DNA of 23,122 nt from Gammaproteobacteria bacterium. Lineage in GTDB: Bacteria > Pseudomonadota > Gammaproteobacteria > Steroidobacterales > Steroidobacteraceae. The notes beneath the pieces were generated by a model. It made no database searches. It was not told the DNA's origin and saw only the letters and a list, made by a program, of their open reading frames with translations. Location of the stretch: NCBI GenBank assembly GCA_003162555.1, contig PMNQ01000274.1, positions 30,547 to 53,668 of the forward strand. The letters run 5' to 3'. Both the position numbers and the translations under genes were made by a program. Shown here in pieces: positions 1-8,730 of the stretch (its first letter is position 1; each line of letters opens with the position of its first letter).

Positions 1-1
1 G

Positions 2-1942
2 ATTGCCGACATCTTCGCGCCGATCCGCAAGGTCGCCGGCGACACCTATAGTTTCATCGGCACGCCCGATACGCTCGACAAGATCGGCTTCACCTACGGC
101 GGACGCACGGCGAACTTCGAACCGGCGCTGTTTCATCCTTCGATCGGCCCGATCTGCGATGCGGGAAAAATCTGGAACGGACTGGTCGGCGGCTACCTGC
201 CGGTGTTGCGATTCGTGTATCCGGAAGACAACGGCGACTGGAGCGAGTATCTGGCCTTCGCTCCATTCCGCATCGTCGATGGCAACCTGCATTTCCAGCC
301 GGTCTGGTATCGCATCAGCCGCATCGAGCAGGGTCGCCTGGCGTGGAGCCGCCACTTCGACTCCTTCCTGCCCTCGGCTTCGCGCGCTGTCGATGACCCG
401 CGCATTTACTACGCCGACCTCGGCGCGTTGAAAGAGGGCTGGGACCATCTGTTGCAGTCCGCGATGACCACGGTGCTGCCGGACGAACGCCTGATGAACA
501 TGGCGCGCTTCAGCCTGGTCCGCGCGATGATGACGCGCCAGGCGGGCTCGCCCAAGTATGGCGCAATCGACAAAAACTACGGCGGCACCGAGCACGACGG
601 TTTCCAGGACACCTTCACGGTGGAAACCGAGACGATGCTCGAATGGGGGCTGATCGATCGCGCCGGCCAGTACATCGACAACTACTTCGGCGCCTTCGTG
701 CGCGACGACGGCTCGATCCTGTATCGCGGTCCGGAGACCGGCCAGTTCGGTCGCATGCTGACCGTGACGGCGCAGTACTTCACTTCTGGCGGCGATGTCT
801 CGCTGCTGATCAAGCACCGCGGCCGTATCGACGCGGTGACGCACTACCTGCTGCGCCTGCGTGCCACCGCGCTCGCACTGCCGCCCGCAGATGCGGCCTA
901 CGGGATGCTGTCGGGCTGGAGCGAAGCCGATTCCTGCCTGGAGAAAGATCCGCAACGCTACGTGCAACCGTACTTCGCCAACAGCGCCGAGGCGGCGCGC
1001 GGCTTCCGCGATCTGGGCCGCGCCTGGGAATCCATCGGGCGGACCCGTGTTGATGCGAGCCTGATCGAGTGGGGACAGCGCTTGCAGCGCGAGGCAGGGA
1101 CACTGCGCGCCGATCTGGCCACGGCCATGAAGCGCTCGACGATCGTACGCGACGGCGAATCCATCCTGCCTTCGATCGCAGGCGTGGCGGAACCCGAGCA
1201 CATTGCAGTGCTGCGAGACAACTGGGATCCGCAGTACCGCGGCTACCGTGCCTACATGGAGATGCTCCATTCGGGATTGCTGACGAACGCGCAGATCGAA
1301 CAGATCACTGACTATCGTTCGCATCACTACGACGTGCTGCTTGGCGTACCCACGGCTTACGCCTACAACACCAAGGAAATGGCCGGGTTCCTCGCTTACG
1401 GCAACGGTTACGGCCTGATCCAGTGCGACCGGATTCGCGCAGCGCTGCTGTTGACCTACAGCGTGATGGCACACCAGTACACGCGCGGCACCTGGCTCGC
1501 GCCGGAGACGCGCAAGCCGCTTTCCACCGACGAAGCGGCGCCATACTGCAGTCCGGCGCAGCTGGTGGTGCCGCTGATGTTGCGCTGGTTGCTGGTGTTC
1601 GAGGAGCCGGACGCCGAAGTGCTGTGGCTGGGCCGCGGCACGCCGCGCCAGTGGCTCAGCGATGGCCAGCTCGTGTCGGTCGCCAGCGCGCCGACCCGTT
1701 GGGGCCGTGTCGGCTTCGCGATTCAGTCGGCGCTCAAGGCGGGACGGATCGACGCGCGTGTCAGCTTGCCCGCGCGTGGCATCGCGGCGCAGACGAAGCT
1801 CCGCCTGCGCGCGCGCGAGGGCGCGCGCATGAAATCAGTGACGCTGAACGGACACAGCTGGAAGCAGTTCGATGCGACTAGCGAAGTGATCGTCCTGCCG
1901 CCGGCAACGGGCGGCGAACTGACCATCGTGGCGGTTTACTGA
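2..1942 (+). CDS. Six-hairpin glycosidase-like protein, 5' end cut by window edge
   Basis: The frame is open from base 2 to the TGA at 1940-1942, giving 646 visible residues. The true start lies upstream, so any signal peptide is out of view. I do not recognise a specific family. The middle of the protein is rich in Trp, Tyr and amphipathic helices, in the style of (alpha/alpha)6 six-hairpin glycosidases, with an acidic/aromatic motif YGGTEHDGF near residue 195. The last 60 or so residues look like a small beta-sandwich of the kind that closes such enzymes. It converges on a GH3 glycosidase gene 49 bases away and lies close to a second six-hairpin-like protein, so a role in polysaccharide breakdown is plausible. 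That role is inference from fold style and neighbours; no catalytic residue can be assigned. Confidence 0.75.
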   Translation: MADIFAPIRKVAGDTYSFIGTPDTLDKIGFTYGGRTANFEPALFHPSIGPICDAGKIWNGLVGGYLPVLRFVYPEDNGDWSEYLAFAPFRIVDGNLHFQPVWYRISRIEQGRLAWSRHFDSFLPSASRAVDDPRIYYADLGALKEGWDHLLQSAMTTVLPDERLMNMARFSLVRAMMTRQAGSPKYGAIDKNYGGTEHDGFQDTFTVETETMLEWGLIDRAGQYIDNYFGAFVRDDGSILYRGPETGQFGRMLTVTAQYFTSGGDVSLLIKHRGRIDAVTHYLLRLRATALALPPADAAYGMLSGWSEADSCLEKDPQRYVQPYFANSAEAARGFRDLGRAWESIGRTRVDASLIEWGQRLQREAGTLRADLATAMKRSTIVRDGESILPSIAGVAEPEHIAVLRDNWDPQYRGYRAYMEMLHSGLLTNAQIEQITDYRSHHYDVLLGVPTAYAYNTKEMAGFLAYGNGYGLIQCDRIRAALLLTYSVMAHQYTRGTWLAPETRKPLSTDEAAPYCSPAQLVVPLMLRWLLVFEEPDAEVLWLGRGTPRQWLSDGQLVSVASAPTRWGRVGFAIQSALKAGRIDARVSLPARGIAAQTKLRLRAREGARMKSVTLNGHSWKQFDATSEVIVLPPATGGELTIVAVY

Positions 1943-1959
1943 TACGGCGCCGCGGCTAC

Positions 1960-1990
1960 TGCGCGCAGCGTGGCGTCTGCGCGCAGCGTG
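1960..1990. repeat. Short direct repeat between convergent genes
   Basis: The 13-mer TGCGCGCAGCGTG occurs at 1960-1972 and again at 1978-1990, an 18-base period. It fills most of the 49-base gap between the convergent six-hairpin-like gene and the GH3 gene. No T-run is present, so it does not read as an intrinsic terminator. Confidence 0.6.
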
Positions 1991-1991
1991 C

Positions 1992-4685
1992 CTACTGCGT
2001 GAAGCGCGTGGAGAGCGGCAGGTCGCGCGAGGAGCCTCCGACGTACACCGTGCGACCAGCGCGCGCGTCATGCCAGGCATTGTCGGCCAGCGACCAGTAG
2101 CGCAGGCGCTGCGGTGACACGTGCAGCGTTACCACGCGTGCGCCACCTACCGGAATTGTCACGCGATCAAAAGCGGTCAGTGCACGCAGCGCGAACTGCA
2201 CGCCTTCAGGCGCCGGATCCGGCGGGCCGACGTACACCTGCACGACCTCATCGCCGCTGCGCTTGCCCGTGTTGCGCACGCGGCAACTGACGTCCAGTCC
2301 TCCGTCCGCCGCGGCATGCACGGCAAGCCGTGAATAGCTGAACGTCGTATAGGACAGTCCGAAGCCGAATGGAAACAGCGGATCGATCTGCTGGTGATCG
2401 AACCAGCGATAACCGACGTTGATGCCTTCGCTGTAATGCGCCTTGCCCTCGGTATTGCTGGAGGCCCGTTCCGGGTGCGCGGGATCGGTGGCGAGGCCGT
2501 CCTCGAGGCGCAGTGGCCAGGTGATCGGCAAGCGTCCGGCGGGATTCGCCTTGCCGGTGAGCAAATTTGCCGCGGCCCAGCCGCCTTCGTCGCCGGTGTA
2601 CCACATCTCCAGCACCGCGCGGACCTTGCTCAGCCAGGGCATGGCGACGGCCTCGCCGGTGTTGAGCACCACCACGGTGTTCGGATTCGCGGCAGCGACA
2701 GCCTCGATCAGCCGATCCTGTTCACCCGGCAGGCCGAACCAGGGGCGATTGCGGCTCCACGCAAACACCACCGCGGTCTTCGCGGACTTTGCCGCCTCGA
2801 TGGCTTCGTCAAATGTGCGCTCCTTCATCGGCGGCGTGACCCAGGCGAGCCGTACCTGCACCGGTTCGCCGCTGCTGTCCGCATTGGCTTCTACACGTAG
2901 CGCGTGCGGTCCGGCTTTGAGTGTGACCAGTCGGCGCACGTTGGCGAGGCCATCCGTCGTCGGTATGACGTTGGCGCGGTTGGGGAACACGATGTCGCCG
3001 TGACCACCCCACCACGCCATGTTGCCGACACTGCGTCCGTCGATCCAGATCCGGCCCGTGGCGCCGAGCACCTGCAGGTTGATCTCGTAGTCGCCATCGG
3101 CGCTGATGAGCAGCGTGCCGCTCCACTTCGCGCTCGCGCCGCCCGGCAGCATCGCGTGGGCCCGGATCGTCTGGTCAATATTGGTCGCCGCGCCGGCGGA
3201 AGCACTGCCGCCCCGCAGTGTGAGCACGCGCGTGAGCTGCGCAAAGGCCTCCGGCGGGACCGGCACTCCCGTCATGTCGTCGGCCACCGCGAGTCGCAGT
3301 CCTTTGCTTTGGGTCATCGTGCGCAGTGCCTGCCAGGCGCCAATTTCCCGCGCGGCGCGGCCGTAGGACTGTTCCTCGCCCGTTACGATGGCGAAAGTCT
3401 GTTGTGCACCGGGACCGATCAACGCGAGCGAGTTCAGGTCGGCGCGCGTGAGCGGCAGGATGCCATCGTTCTTCAGCAGCACCGAGCCGCGCTCCGACAG
3501 GCGCTGCACGATGCGCGCGTTGCCGGCGATATCCTGCGCCCCGGGCTGATGGTTCGGCGCATGATCGAGCCAGCCAAAGCGTTCGAGTTGCGCGAGCACG
3601 TGGCCAGCCGCGCGATCGATGTCGGCGTCCGTCACAGTGCCGCGCGCGAGCGCCTCGCCAAGATTTTTTGAAACGCTGGGGACCGGCGGTATCGGCGGAC
3701 CGGCATACTTTGGCAGCGGATAGCGCTGCTCTTCGGGCGTGCCCGTGGTCAGCGCGGCCTGCAGGTCGTCCTCGGCTTCCTGGGTCGCGGGCGGTTCGTC
3801 GGGCTCCTTGCCGAGCGCGAAATAGGCGCCCGGCCCCGTGCCCGGCTGCTCCATATCCATGCCCTGCGTGATGAACTCCGCGCCATGCGCCGCGCCCCAG
3901 TCGGAGGTGACGAACCCCTTGAAGCCGATCTCGCCGCGCAGGATGCCGTTGAGCGTTTCACCATTGCCGCAGGAATACACGCCGTTGATCTGGTTGTAGG
4001 AACACATGATCGAGGCAACGCCGGCGTCCGACACATCGCGGAAGGGAGCGGCGTAGATTTCGCGCAGCGCCTGGTCATCGACCAGCGCGTTTTCGCCGCC
4101 GTCATAGGCGACGAAGTGCTTGGCCTGCGCCATCACGCCGCTGGCCTGCGCTCCGCGCACAAAATGCGCGGCCAGCGTGCCGGTCAGCACCGGGTCTTCG
4201 CCCAGCGTGTTGTAGGCGCGTTCGAAACCGGGATCGCGGTAGATGTTGATATACGGCTGCAGGATGACATCGATGCCGAGCGCGCGCGCGTCGCGGCCGA
4301 TGAGTGCGCCGTTCGCTTCGGCATCGGTGATGCTGAAGGTCGAGGCGAGCGCCAGCGTCGATTCCATGCCGGTCGAAAGGTGACGCACCAGCACGCCCTG
4401 CGGGCCATCGGCGAAGCGCAAGTCGGGTATGTGCAGGCGCGGTACGCCGGCCGTCCAGCCGGCCTCGCTCTGCCCGGTCTCGGCCGGTTCGCGCCCGCCG
4501 CGGATGATGGCCATCTTCTCTTCGCGCGACATCGACGCCAGCAGTTGCTGCACGCGCGCTGACGGTTGCTCGCCCTGCGGACCGCCCTGCGGTTCAGCCG
4601 CCAGCGCGATCCGCATGCACAGCAGCGCGCCCACCGCGGTGGTGAGAGCCCATTGAAGGCCGCGCGCGCGGTGGATGTTGTTCAT
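1992..4685 (-). CDS. Exported GH3 family beta-glycosidase with PA14-like insert
   Basis: This is an 897-residue glycoside hydrolase family 3 protein, expected to release sugars from beta-linked oligosaccharides in the periplasm or outside the cell. A signal peptide spans about residues 1-30, ending in ALAA. The GH3 barrel covers about 40-375, with AKHF at 188-191 and the nucleophile Asp262 in VTSDWG. The second domain is split by a PA14-like region at about 490-620, with GDYEINL and GRIWIDG. A fibronectin-III-like domain covers about 785-895. The ATG at 4685 is chosen over an upstream in-frame start because it begins a clear signal peptide and has an AGGAAGAG ribosome site overlapping the stop codon of the upstream gene. 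The usual Glu-containing motif before the LPGEQ segment is not recognisable (see findings). Substrate is unknown. Confidence 0.93.
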   Translation of the reverse strand: MNNIHRARGLQWALTTAVGALLCMRIALAAEPQGGPQGEQPSARVQQLLASMSREEKMAIIRGGREPAETGQSEAGWTAGVPRLHIPDLRFADGPQGVLVRHLSTGMESTLALASTFSITDAEANGALIGRDARALGIDVILQPYINIYRDPGFERAYNTLGEDPVLTGTLAAHFVRGAQASGVMAQAKHFVAYDGGENALVDDQALREIYAAPFRDVSDAGVASIMCSYNQINGVYSCGNGETLNGILRGEIGFKGFVTSDWGAAHGAEFITQGMDMEQPGTGPGAYFALGKEPDEPPATQEAEDDLQAALTTGTPEEQRYPLPKYAGPPIPPVPSVSKNLGEALARGTVTDADIDRAAGHVLAQLERFGWLDHAPNHQPGAQDIAGNARIVQRLSERGSVLLKNDGILPLTRADLNSLALIGPGAQQTFAIVTGEEQSYGRAAREIGAWQALRTMTQSKGLRLAVADDMTGVPVPPEAFAQLTRVLTLRGGSASAGAATNIDQTIRAHAMLPGGASAKWSGTLLISADGDYEINLQVLGATGRIWIDGRSVGNMAWWGGHGDIVFPNRANVIPTTDGLANVRRLVTLKAGPHALRVEANADSSGEPVQVRLAWVTPPMKERTFDEAIEAAKSAKTAVVFAWSRNRPWFGLPGEQDRLIEAVAAANPNTVVVLNTGEAVAMPWLSKVRAVLEMWYTGDEGGWAAANLLTGKANPAGRLPITWPLRLEDGLATDPAHPERASSNTEGKAHYSEGINVGYRWFDHQQIDPLFPFGFGLSYTTFSYSRLAVHAAADGGLDVSCRVRNTGKRSGDEVVQVYVGPPDPAPEGVQFALRALTAFDRVTIPVGGARVVTLHVSPQRLRYWSLADNAWHDARAGRTVYVGGSSRDLPLSTRFTQ

Positions 4686-4695
4686 GACTCTCTTC

Positions 4696-6738
4696 CTAGG
4701 GCAGATAGGCCAGATTGTCGAAGCGCAGCGGTGCGTCGCTCGAGAATTCGAACGCGACGTTCGGGCATGCATCGTGCCAGCCGGTGCGGACGCGCAGCAA
4801 TTGATCGGGCCCGACACTCACTGCAACGCGTTGGGCATCCGTGCAGCGCATCACGAAAGTCGCCGCCTGCGGCCCCGGGTTGTAGACGTCGATGCCGGCG
4901 AATACGTGCGGGGTCGCAAACGCCAGCGACGTGTTCGTCGTTGCGCCATGCCGCACGAGATTGAAGGTGCCGAAGCGCCCGGAAGGAACGCCGATCTGCC
5001 AGGCTTCATCGCTCCACTTGATGAGTCCGACGGGATATTCCCCGGCGAGCACGGTTCCAGCCGCGGCGTGCGGATCGTCGAAAGTGACGTAGCGCGGCGG
5101 TGTCTGGCCGCCGTTCCCTGTGATCACAATGTCGCCGGAGCGGCGATGGTGGATGCGCAGCACGCGCGTGGCGCGATTGAAGCTGTAACCATCGCCAACG
5201 ATGGGTTCGATGCGCGGGGCGAGAGGATGGTCGCCCGCGGTGATGGTGTCGGGCTCGAAATCCAGGCGCAGCACGTCTTCCGAGTCGGCATCGAAAGTGG
5301 AGTAACTCACATTGCCGCGCGCGTACGCGATCTTCGTGACTGGCGAACTCGAACCGAGCAGGTGCGATTCGTCCTCGGGCGCCCACTCGGGCACCGCCCA
5401 GAATGCGTCCATGACACGGCGCGGACCGTCGGTGAACTCATCGGTGAACCACCACTGGTCGCTGAAGGGCGCGTGCGCACGGCCAGGCAATCCCTGAAAG
5501 TAAGTCACCCAGTTGAAGGAGCGGAACGCCGCTTCGCGATAGCGCGGATCGCGGGTACGCGAGTAGAAGAGCGCCTCGACCGCCGCGAGTCGCGCGGTGT
5601 GGCTCTCGCAGCACTCATTCGGCTTGTTGCAGCAGAAGGCTTTGCCGTCACCCTGCTCAGTGGTCACGGTCGCGCCGTGCACCAGGTACTTCGGCCAGCG
5701 GGGCGTGGTCTTCACCCAATCGATCAGCGCAGCCGCGTGCTCGCGCCAGTGCGGATCCTTGTCCGGATGCAGCAGCACATAGCGCGCCAGCTCGAGCGGA
5801 ATCACGCTGTTCATGTTGCCCATGCTGGGCGCGACGTCTTCGAAGTAGCCAACCCACACATTGTTCTGCAGCGGGTACTGTTCGAGCCAATGCCACGCCG
5901 CCTGGCGCACCTTGCGATAGTCGGCCAGTTTTCCCTTGCGGATGCGCAGCAGTTCGTCGAACAGCGAGATGGGCCCGAGCACGTTGGCCGAGTAGGGGCC
6001 CATGCCGGGGCCCTCGACGCGGCCGTCGCGCGCGAAACAGCGCACCGGCCAGGGTGAGTGCTGCGCGTCGCCCGCGCGGTAGTTGCGCACCAGCTCGTCG
6101 GCGAAATGGATCGCGGCGCGCAAGTACTTTTCCGAGCCGCTCATTTCATACAGGCGCACGTAGGCATAGCCGTCTTCGCCGATCAGGTGCGGTTCGACGT
6201 AATCCTGGCCGTGCGGACTCCAGCCGCGGTAGTCCGCCATGCCTGGATCGGCTGAGGGGTAAGGGACTCCTGACCAGGCGTAGCCCTGCGGCGTCAGGCC
6301 GTGCTCCATTTCGTAGTCGACGAATTCCTGCAGATAGGTCAGCGTGCGCCGATCGCCGGTATAGGGATAAAGGCGCTCGACGAAGCCTTCGAGCATGGCG
6401 CGCAGGTAAGCGGTCGAGTTGGCCCAGTTCCGGTCCGGCACCAGCTCGAAGCTGCTGCGATCGAAATCCACGCAGCAGTAGAAATACGGCAGCCGCTGGC
6501 GCTGAAACTGATCCTGCAGGATGCTCCACTGCGACAACACGTGCGCCGCATAGGAATAACCGGGGTTGTCGGCCTGCGGCCAGGGCAGCAATTTTCCCGC
6601 GGCGTCGAGTGCTACCGGCCGGCCCGCGATCTCGGCGGCATCTACCGTGGTCAGCACCTCGAAAGGATCGGCCGCGCGCCCTGCGTGCGGCAGCATCAGC
6701 AACAGGACCGGCATCGCAAACACCAACAGGCGCCGCAT
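4696..6738 (-). CDS. Exported six-hairpin-like protein with paired cysteines
   Basis: This 680-residue protein has a signal peptide (residues 1 to about 22, MRRLLVFAMPVLLLMLPHAG then RAADPF). The body, from about 60 to 420, is helical and Trp/Tyr-rich like an (alpha/alpha)6 toroid. A beta-rich C-terminal part follows from about 450. Three adjacent Cys-Cys pairs stand out at 88-89, 369-370 and 376-377; the last two lie in FCCNKPNECCESH. The ATG at 6738 is chosen because it opens the signal peptide and lies one base after the rsmE stop, reading TGA-C-ATG. The GH3 gene follows 10 bases after its stop. The family is not recognised. Given the GH3 partner and the second six-hairpin-like protein nearby, a polysaccharide-active enzyme is the best guess, at modest certainty. 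Confidence 0.85.
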   Translation of the reverse strand: MRRLLVFAMPVLLLMLPHAGRAADPFEVLTTVDAAEIAGRPVALDAAGKLLPWPQADNPGYSYAAHVLSQWSILQDQFQRQRLPYFYCCVDFDRSSFELVPDRNWANSTAYLRAMLEGFVERLYPYTGDRRTLTYLQEFVDYEMEHGLTPQGYAWSGVPYPSADPGMADYRGWSPHGQDYVEPHLIGEDGYAYVRLYEMSGSEKYLRAAIHFADELVRNYRAGDAQHSPWPVRCFARDGRVEGPGMGPYSANVLGPISLFDELLRIRKGKLADYRKVRQAAWHWLEQYPLQNNVWVGYFEDVAPSMGNMNSVIPLELARYVLLHPDKDPHWREHAAALIDWVKTTPRWPKYLVHGATVTTEQGDGKAFCCNKPNECCESHTARLAAVEALFYSRTRDPRYREAAFRSFNWVTYFQGLPGRAHAPFSDQWWFTDEFTDGPRRVMDAFWAVPEWAPEDESHLLGSSSPVTKIAYARGNVSYSTFDADSEDVLRLDFEPDTITAGDHPLAPRIEPIVGDGYSFNRATRVLRIHHRRSGDIVITGNGGQTPPRYVTFDDPHAAAGTVLAGEYPVGLIKWSDEAWQIGVPSGRFGTFNLVRHGATTNTSLAFATPHVFAGIDVYNPGPQAATFVMRCTDAQRVAVSVGPDQLLRVRTGWHDACPNVAFEFSSDAPLRFDNLAYLP

Positions 6739-6739
6739 G

Positions 6740-7474
6740 TCAGGTCGCCAGGTCGCCGGCCAGGGCCTGCAGCGCAGCGAGCGCGGCCAGCGGCGCCGTC
6801 TCGGTGCGCAGGATGCGGGGCCCAAGCCTGCAGGCCTGGAAACCGTGGCGCTGCGCCAGCAGTTGTTCACGGCCGCTCAGGCCACCTTCGGGTCCCACCA
6901 GCAGCACAACGCGCTGCGGGCCCTTCGACAGCATGCTGAGCGTGGCGGGCGCCTGCGGTACGAGCACCAGTTTCAGTTCATGTTTGCCGTCGGCGCAGGC
7001 GGCCTCCAGCGGCGTCACGGAATCGACCTGTGGCAGGCGGTTGCGGCCGCTCTGCTCGCAGGCCGCGATGGCCACGCCGCGCCAGTGTTCGACGCGGCGG
7101 CGCAGCGCGGCCGCATCGAGGCGCACCACGCTGAACTCGCACGACAGCGGCACGATGCGCTGCACGCCCAGTTCAGTGGCCTTCTGCACGATGAAATCCA
7201 TGCGTTCGCCGCGCGCCACGCCCTGCAGCAGCGTGATCTGGAGCGGTGATTCGCGTTCCACCTCGGTGAGCGCGCCGATGAGCGCCCGCGCACCCGACCG
7301 GCCCCCACCGGTCAGTTCGGCGGCATACTCGCCGCCAAGGCCGTTGAACAGGGTGAGCGCAGCGCCGGGCCGCAGCCGCAGCACGCGCAGCAGGTGCGTC
7401 GAGGCCGCAGCTGGCAGCAGCACGTCGGCGCCGGCCGCAAGCTCCAGTTCGACATAAATGCGGGTGGTACGCAT
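6740..7474 (-). CDS. rsmE: 16S rRNA (uracil-1498-N3)-methyltransferase RsmE
   Basis: The protein is 244 residues, the usual RsmE length. This cytoplasmic SPOUT methyltransferase modifies U1498 of 16S rRNA using S-adenosylmethionine. The N-terminal region, about 1-70, is the PUA-like RNA-binding domain. The SPOUT domain carries the family motifs ACEQSGRN at 138-145, LVGPEGGLS at 192-200 and the knot segment GPRILRTETA at 218-227. No strong ribosome site is seen before the ATG. The gene is divergent from ampD with only 20 bases between the start codons. Downstream, its TGA is one base from the start of a secreted protein gene, so it heads a run with two carbohydrate genes. Confidence 0.96.
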   Translation of the reverse strand: MRTTRIYVELELAAGADVLLPAAASTHLLRVLRLRPGAALTLFNGLGGEYAAELTGGGRSGARALIGALTEVERESPLQITLLQGVARGERMDFIVQKATELGVQRIVPLSCEFSVVRLDAAALRRRVEHWRGVAIAACEQSGRNRLPQVDSVTPLEAACADGKHELKLVLVPQAPATLSMLSKGPQRVVLLVGPEGGLSGREQLLAQRHGFQACRLGPRILRTETAPLAALAALQALAGDLAT

Positions 7475-7494
7475 CCGGCGGGCATTTTGGCATC

Positions 7495-8067
7495 ATGCAC
7501 GACACCATGCAGTCCGCATTTTCAATCGACGGAGCCACTGGGCTGCTGCGCGAGGCGCGCCAGGTCCTATCGCCCCATTTCGACGAGCGGCCGCAGGGCT
7601 GCGTGCCGGAACTCATCGTCGTGCATGGCATCAGCCTGCCGCCCGGGGAATTCGGTGGTCCGTGGATCGAGCAGCTGTTCTCGGGGGGCCTCGACCCTTA
7701 CGCACATCCCTATTTTGCCGCGATCGCGCCCTTGCGCGTTTCTTCGCACCTGCTGGTGCGGCGCAACGGCGAGGTGGTGCAGTTCGTGCCCTTCGGCCTG
7801 CGCGCCTGGCACGCGGGCGCTTCGAGCTGGCAGGGACGGCCGGCCTGCAATGATTTTTCCATCGGCATCGAGATGGAAGGCACCGACGACGGCGCCTACG
7901 AAGCGGCGCAGTATCAGACGCTCGCCGGGTTGATCACGGCGCTGTGCCAGGCCTATCCGACGCTGGCGCGCGAGCGGGTTGTCGGGCACAGCGACATCGC
8001 GCCTGATCGCAAGAGCGATCCTGGGCCTGCATTCGCCTGGCCGTTGCTGCGCGAGTTGCTGGACTAG
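7495..8067 (+). CDS. ampD: 1,6-anhydro-N-acetylmuramyl-L-alanine amidase AmpD
   Basis: This is a 190-residue zinc amidase of peptidoglycan recycling. It cleaves anhydro-muropeptides in the cytoplasm, and in many gammaproteobacteria its loss induces AmpC beta-lactamase. The expected zinc ligands are visible: His44 in VVHGIS, His165 in VVGHSDIAP and Asp175 in RKSDPG. The 10-residue spacing of the last two matches the H154/D164 pair of Citrobacter AmpD. Glu126 in IGIEMEG sits where the catalytic Glu is found. No signal peptide is present, as expected for AmpD rather than AmiD. An ATG at 7507 is an alternative start. It converges with the adenosyltransferase gene 9 bases away. Confidence 0.95.
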   Translation: MHDTMQSAFSIDGATGLLREARQVLSPHFDERPQGCVPELIVVHGISLPPGEFGGPWIEQLFSGGLDPYAHPYFAAIAPLRVSSHLLVRRNGEVVQFVPFGLRAWHAGASSWQGRPACNDFSIGIEMEGTDDGAYEAAQYQTLAGLITALCQAYPTLARERVVGHSDIAPDRKSDPGPAFAWPLLRELLD

Positions 8068-8076
8068 CCTGCGCGC

Positions 8077-8631
8077 TCAGCGGCTGCGATCACGCCGCCA
8101 CATGACTTCACTGCCATTGGCGCGCCGCGCCAGCACCCGCGAGAGCACGAACAGCAGATCCGAGAGGCGATTCAGGTAACGCAAAGCCTGCGGCCCGACC
8201 GGCTCGCTGCGCGACAGCGCCCAGCAGCGCCGTTCGGCGCGCCGGCAGATCGAGCGCGCCATGTGGCAATGCGCGGCCGCCGCGCCGCCGCCGGGCAGCA
8301 CGAATTCACGGAGTGAGGGCAGTTCGGCATTCCATTCCTCGACCAGCGCTTCAAGCGCCTCGACCTTTGGACTAAGAATAACGGTGCTCCCGGGGATGGC
8401 CAGTTCGCCGCCGAGGTCAAACAGATCGTGCTGGATATCGAGCAGCTGCGCCGCCATAGGCTCTGGCAGCCCGGACTGCGCCAGCAGTACGCCGATCGAA
8501 CTGTTGAGTTCGTCAACGGTGCCGCAGGCCTCGATGCGCGCGCTTTCCTTGGACACGCGGCTGCCGTCGGCCAGGCCGGTGCTGCCGTCGTCACCGGTGC
8601 GCGTCACGATCTTCGAGAGCCGGTTGCCCAT
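8077..8631 (-). CDS. pduO: ATP:cob(I)alamin adenosyltransferase, PduO type
   Basis: This is a 184-residue PduO/MMAB-type corrinoid adenosyltransferase, which transfers the adenosyl group of ATP to cob(I)alamin to make coenzyme B12. Family motifs are visible: the N-terminal ATP-binding stretch TRTGDDGSTGLADG at 10-23, followed by SRVSK. FVLPGGG is at 110-116, RSICRRAER at 126-134 and NRLSDLLFVLSR at 154-165. A GAGGT ribosome site lies about 10 bases before the ATG. It is divergent from btuB across the riboswitch region, so corrinoid uptake and activation genes sit side by side. The riboswitch is on the other strand and does not control this gene directly. Confidence 0.94.
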   Translation of the reverse strand: MGNRLSKIVTRTGDDGSTGLADGSRVSKESARIEACGTVDELNSSIGVLLAQSGLPEPMAAQLLDIQHDLFDLGGELAIPGSTVILSPKVEALEALVEEWNAELPSLREFVLPGGGAAAAHCHMARSICRRAERRCWALSRSEPVGPQALRYLNRLSDLLFVLSRVLARRANGSEVMWRRDRSR

Positions 8632-8730
8632 GGAGTCACGCTACCTCAAGTGATCGTACATGGCGAGTCGCGGCGCAGAGGATCGCATGAGCTTGACCGG
8701 GCGGGCACTTGCTCGTCACACTATTGTTGT

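Noticed and set aside
4675..7457. Long plus-strand open frames (4675-6057 and 6054-7457) opposite the six-hairpin-like gene and rsmE
   Set aside because: They are antisense frames of GC-rich coding DNA, with Arg/Ala/Ser-heavy low-complexity translations and no motifs. The opposite strand encodes clear protein families or a signal-peptide protein.
8693..8727. TTGACC as -35 element of a btuB riboswitch promoter
   Set aside because: The nearest -10-like words lie about 20 or more bases away, beyond normal spacing. It is mentioned only as a possibility.
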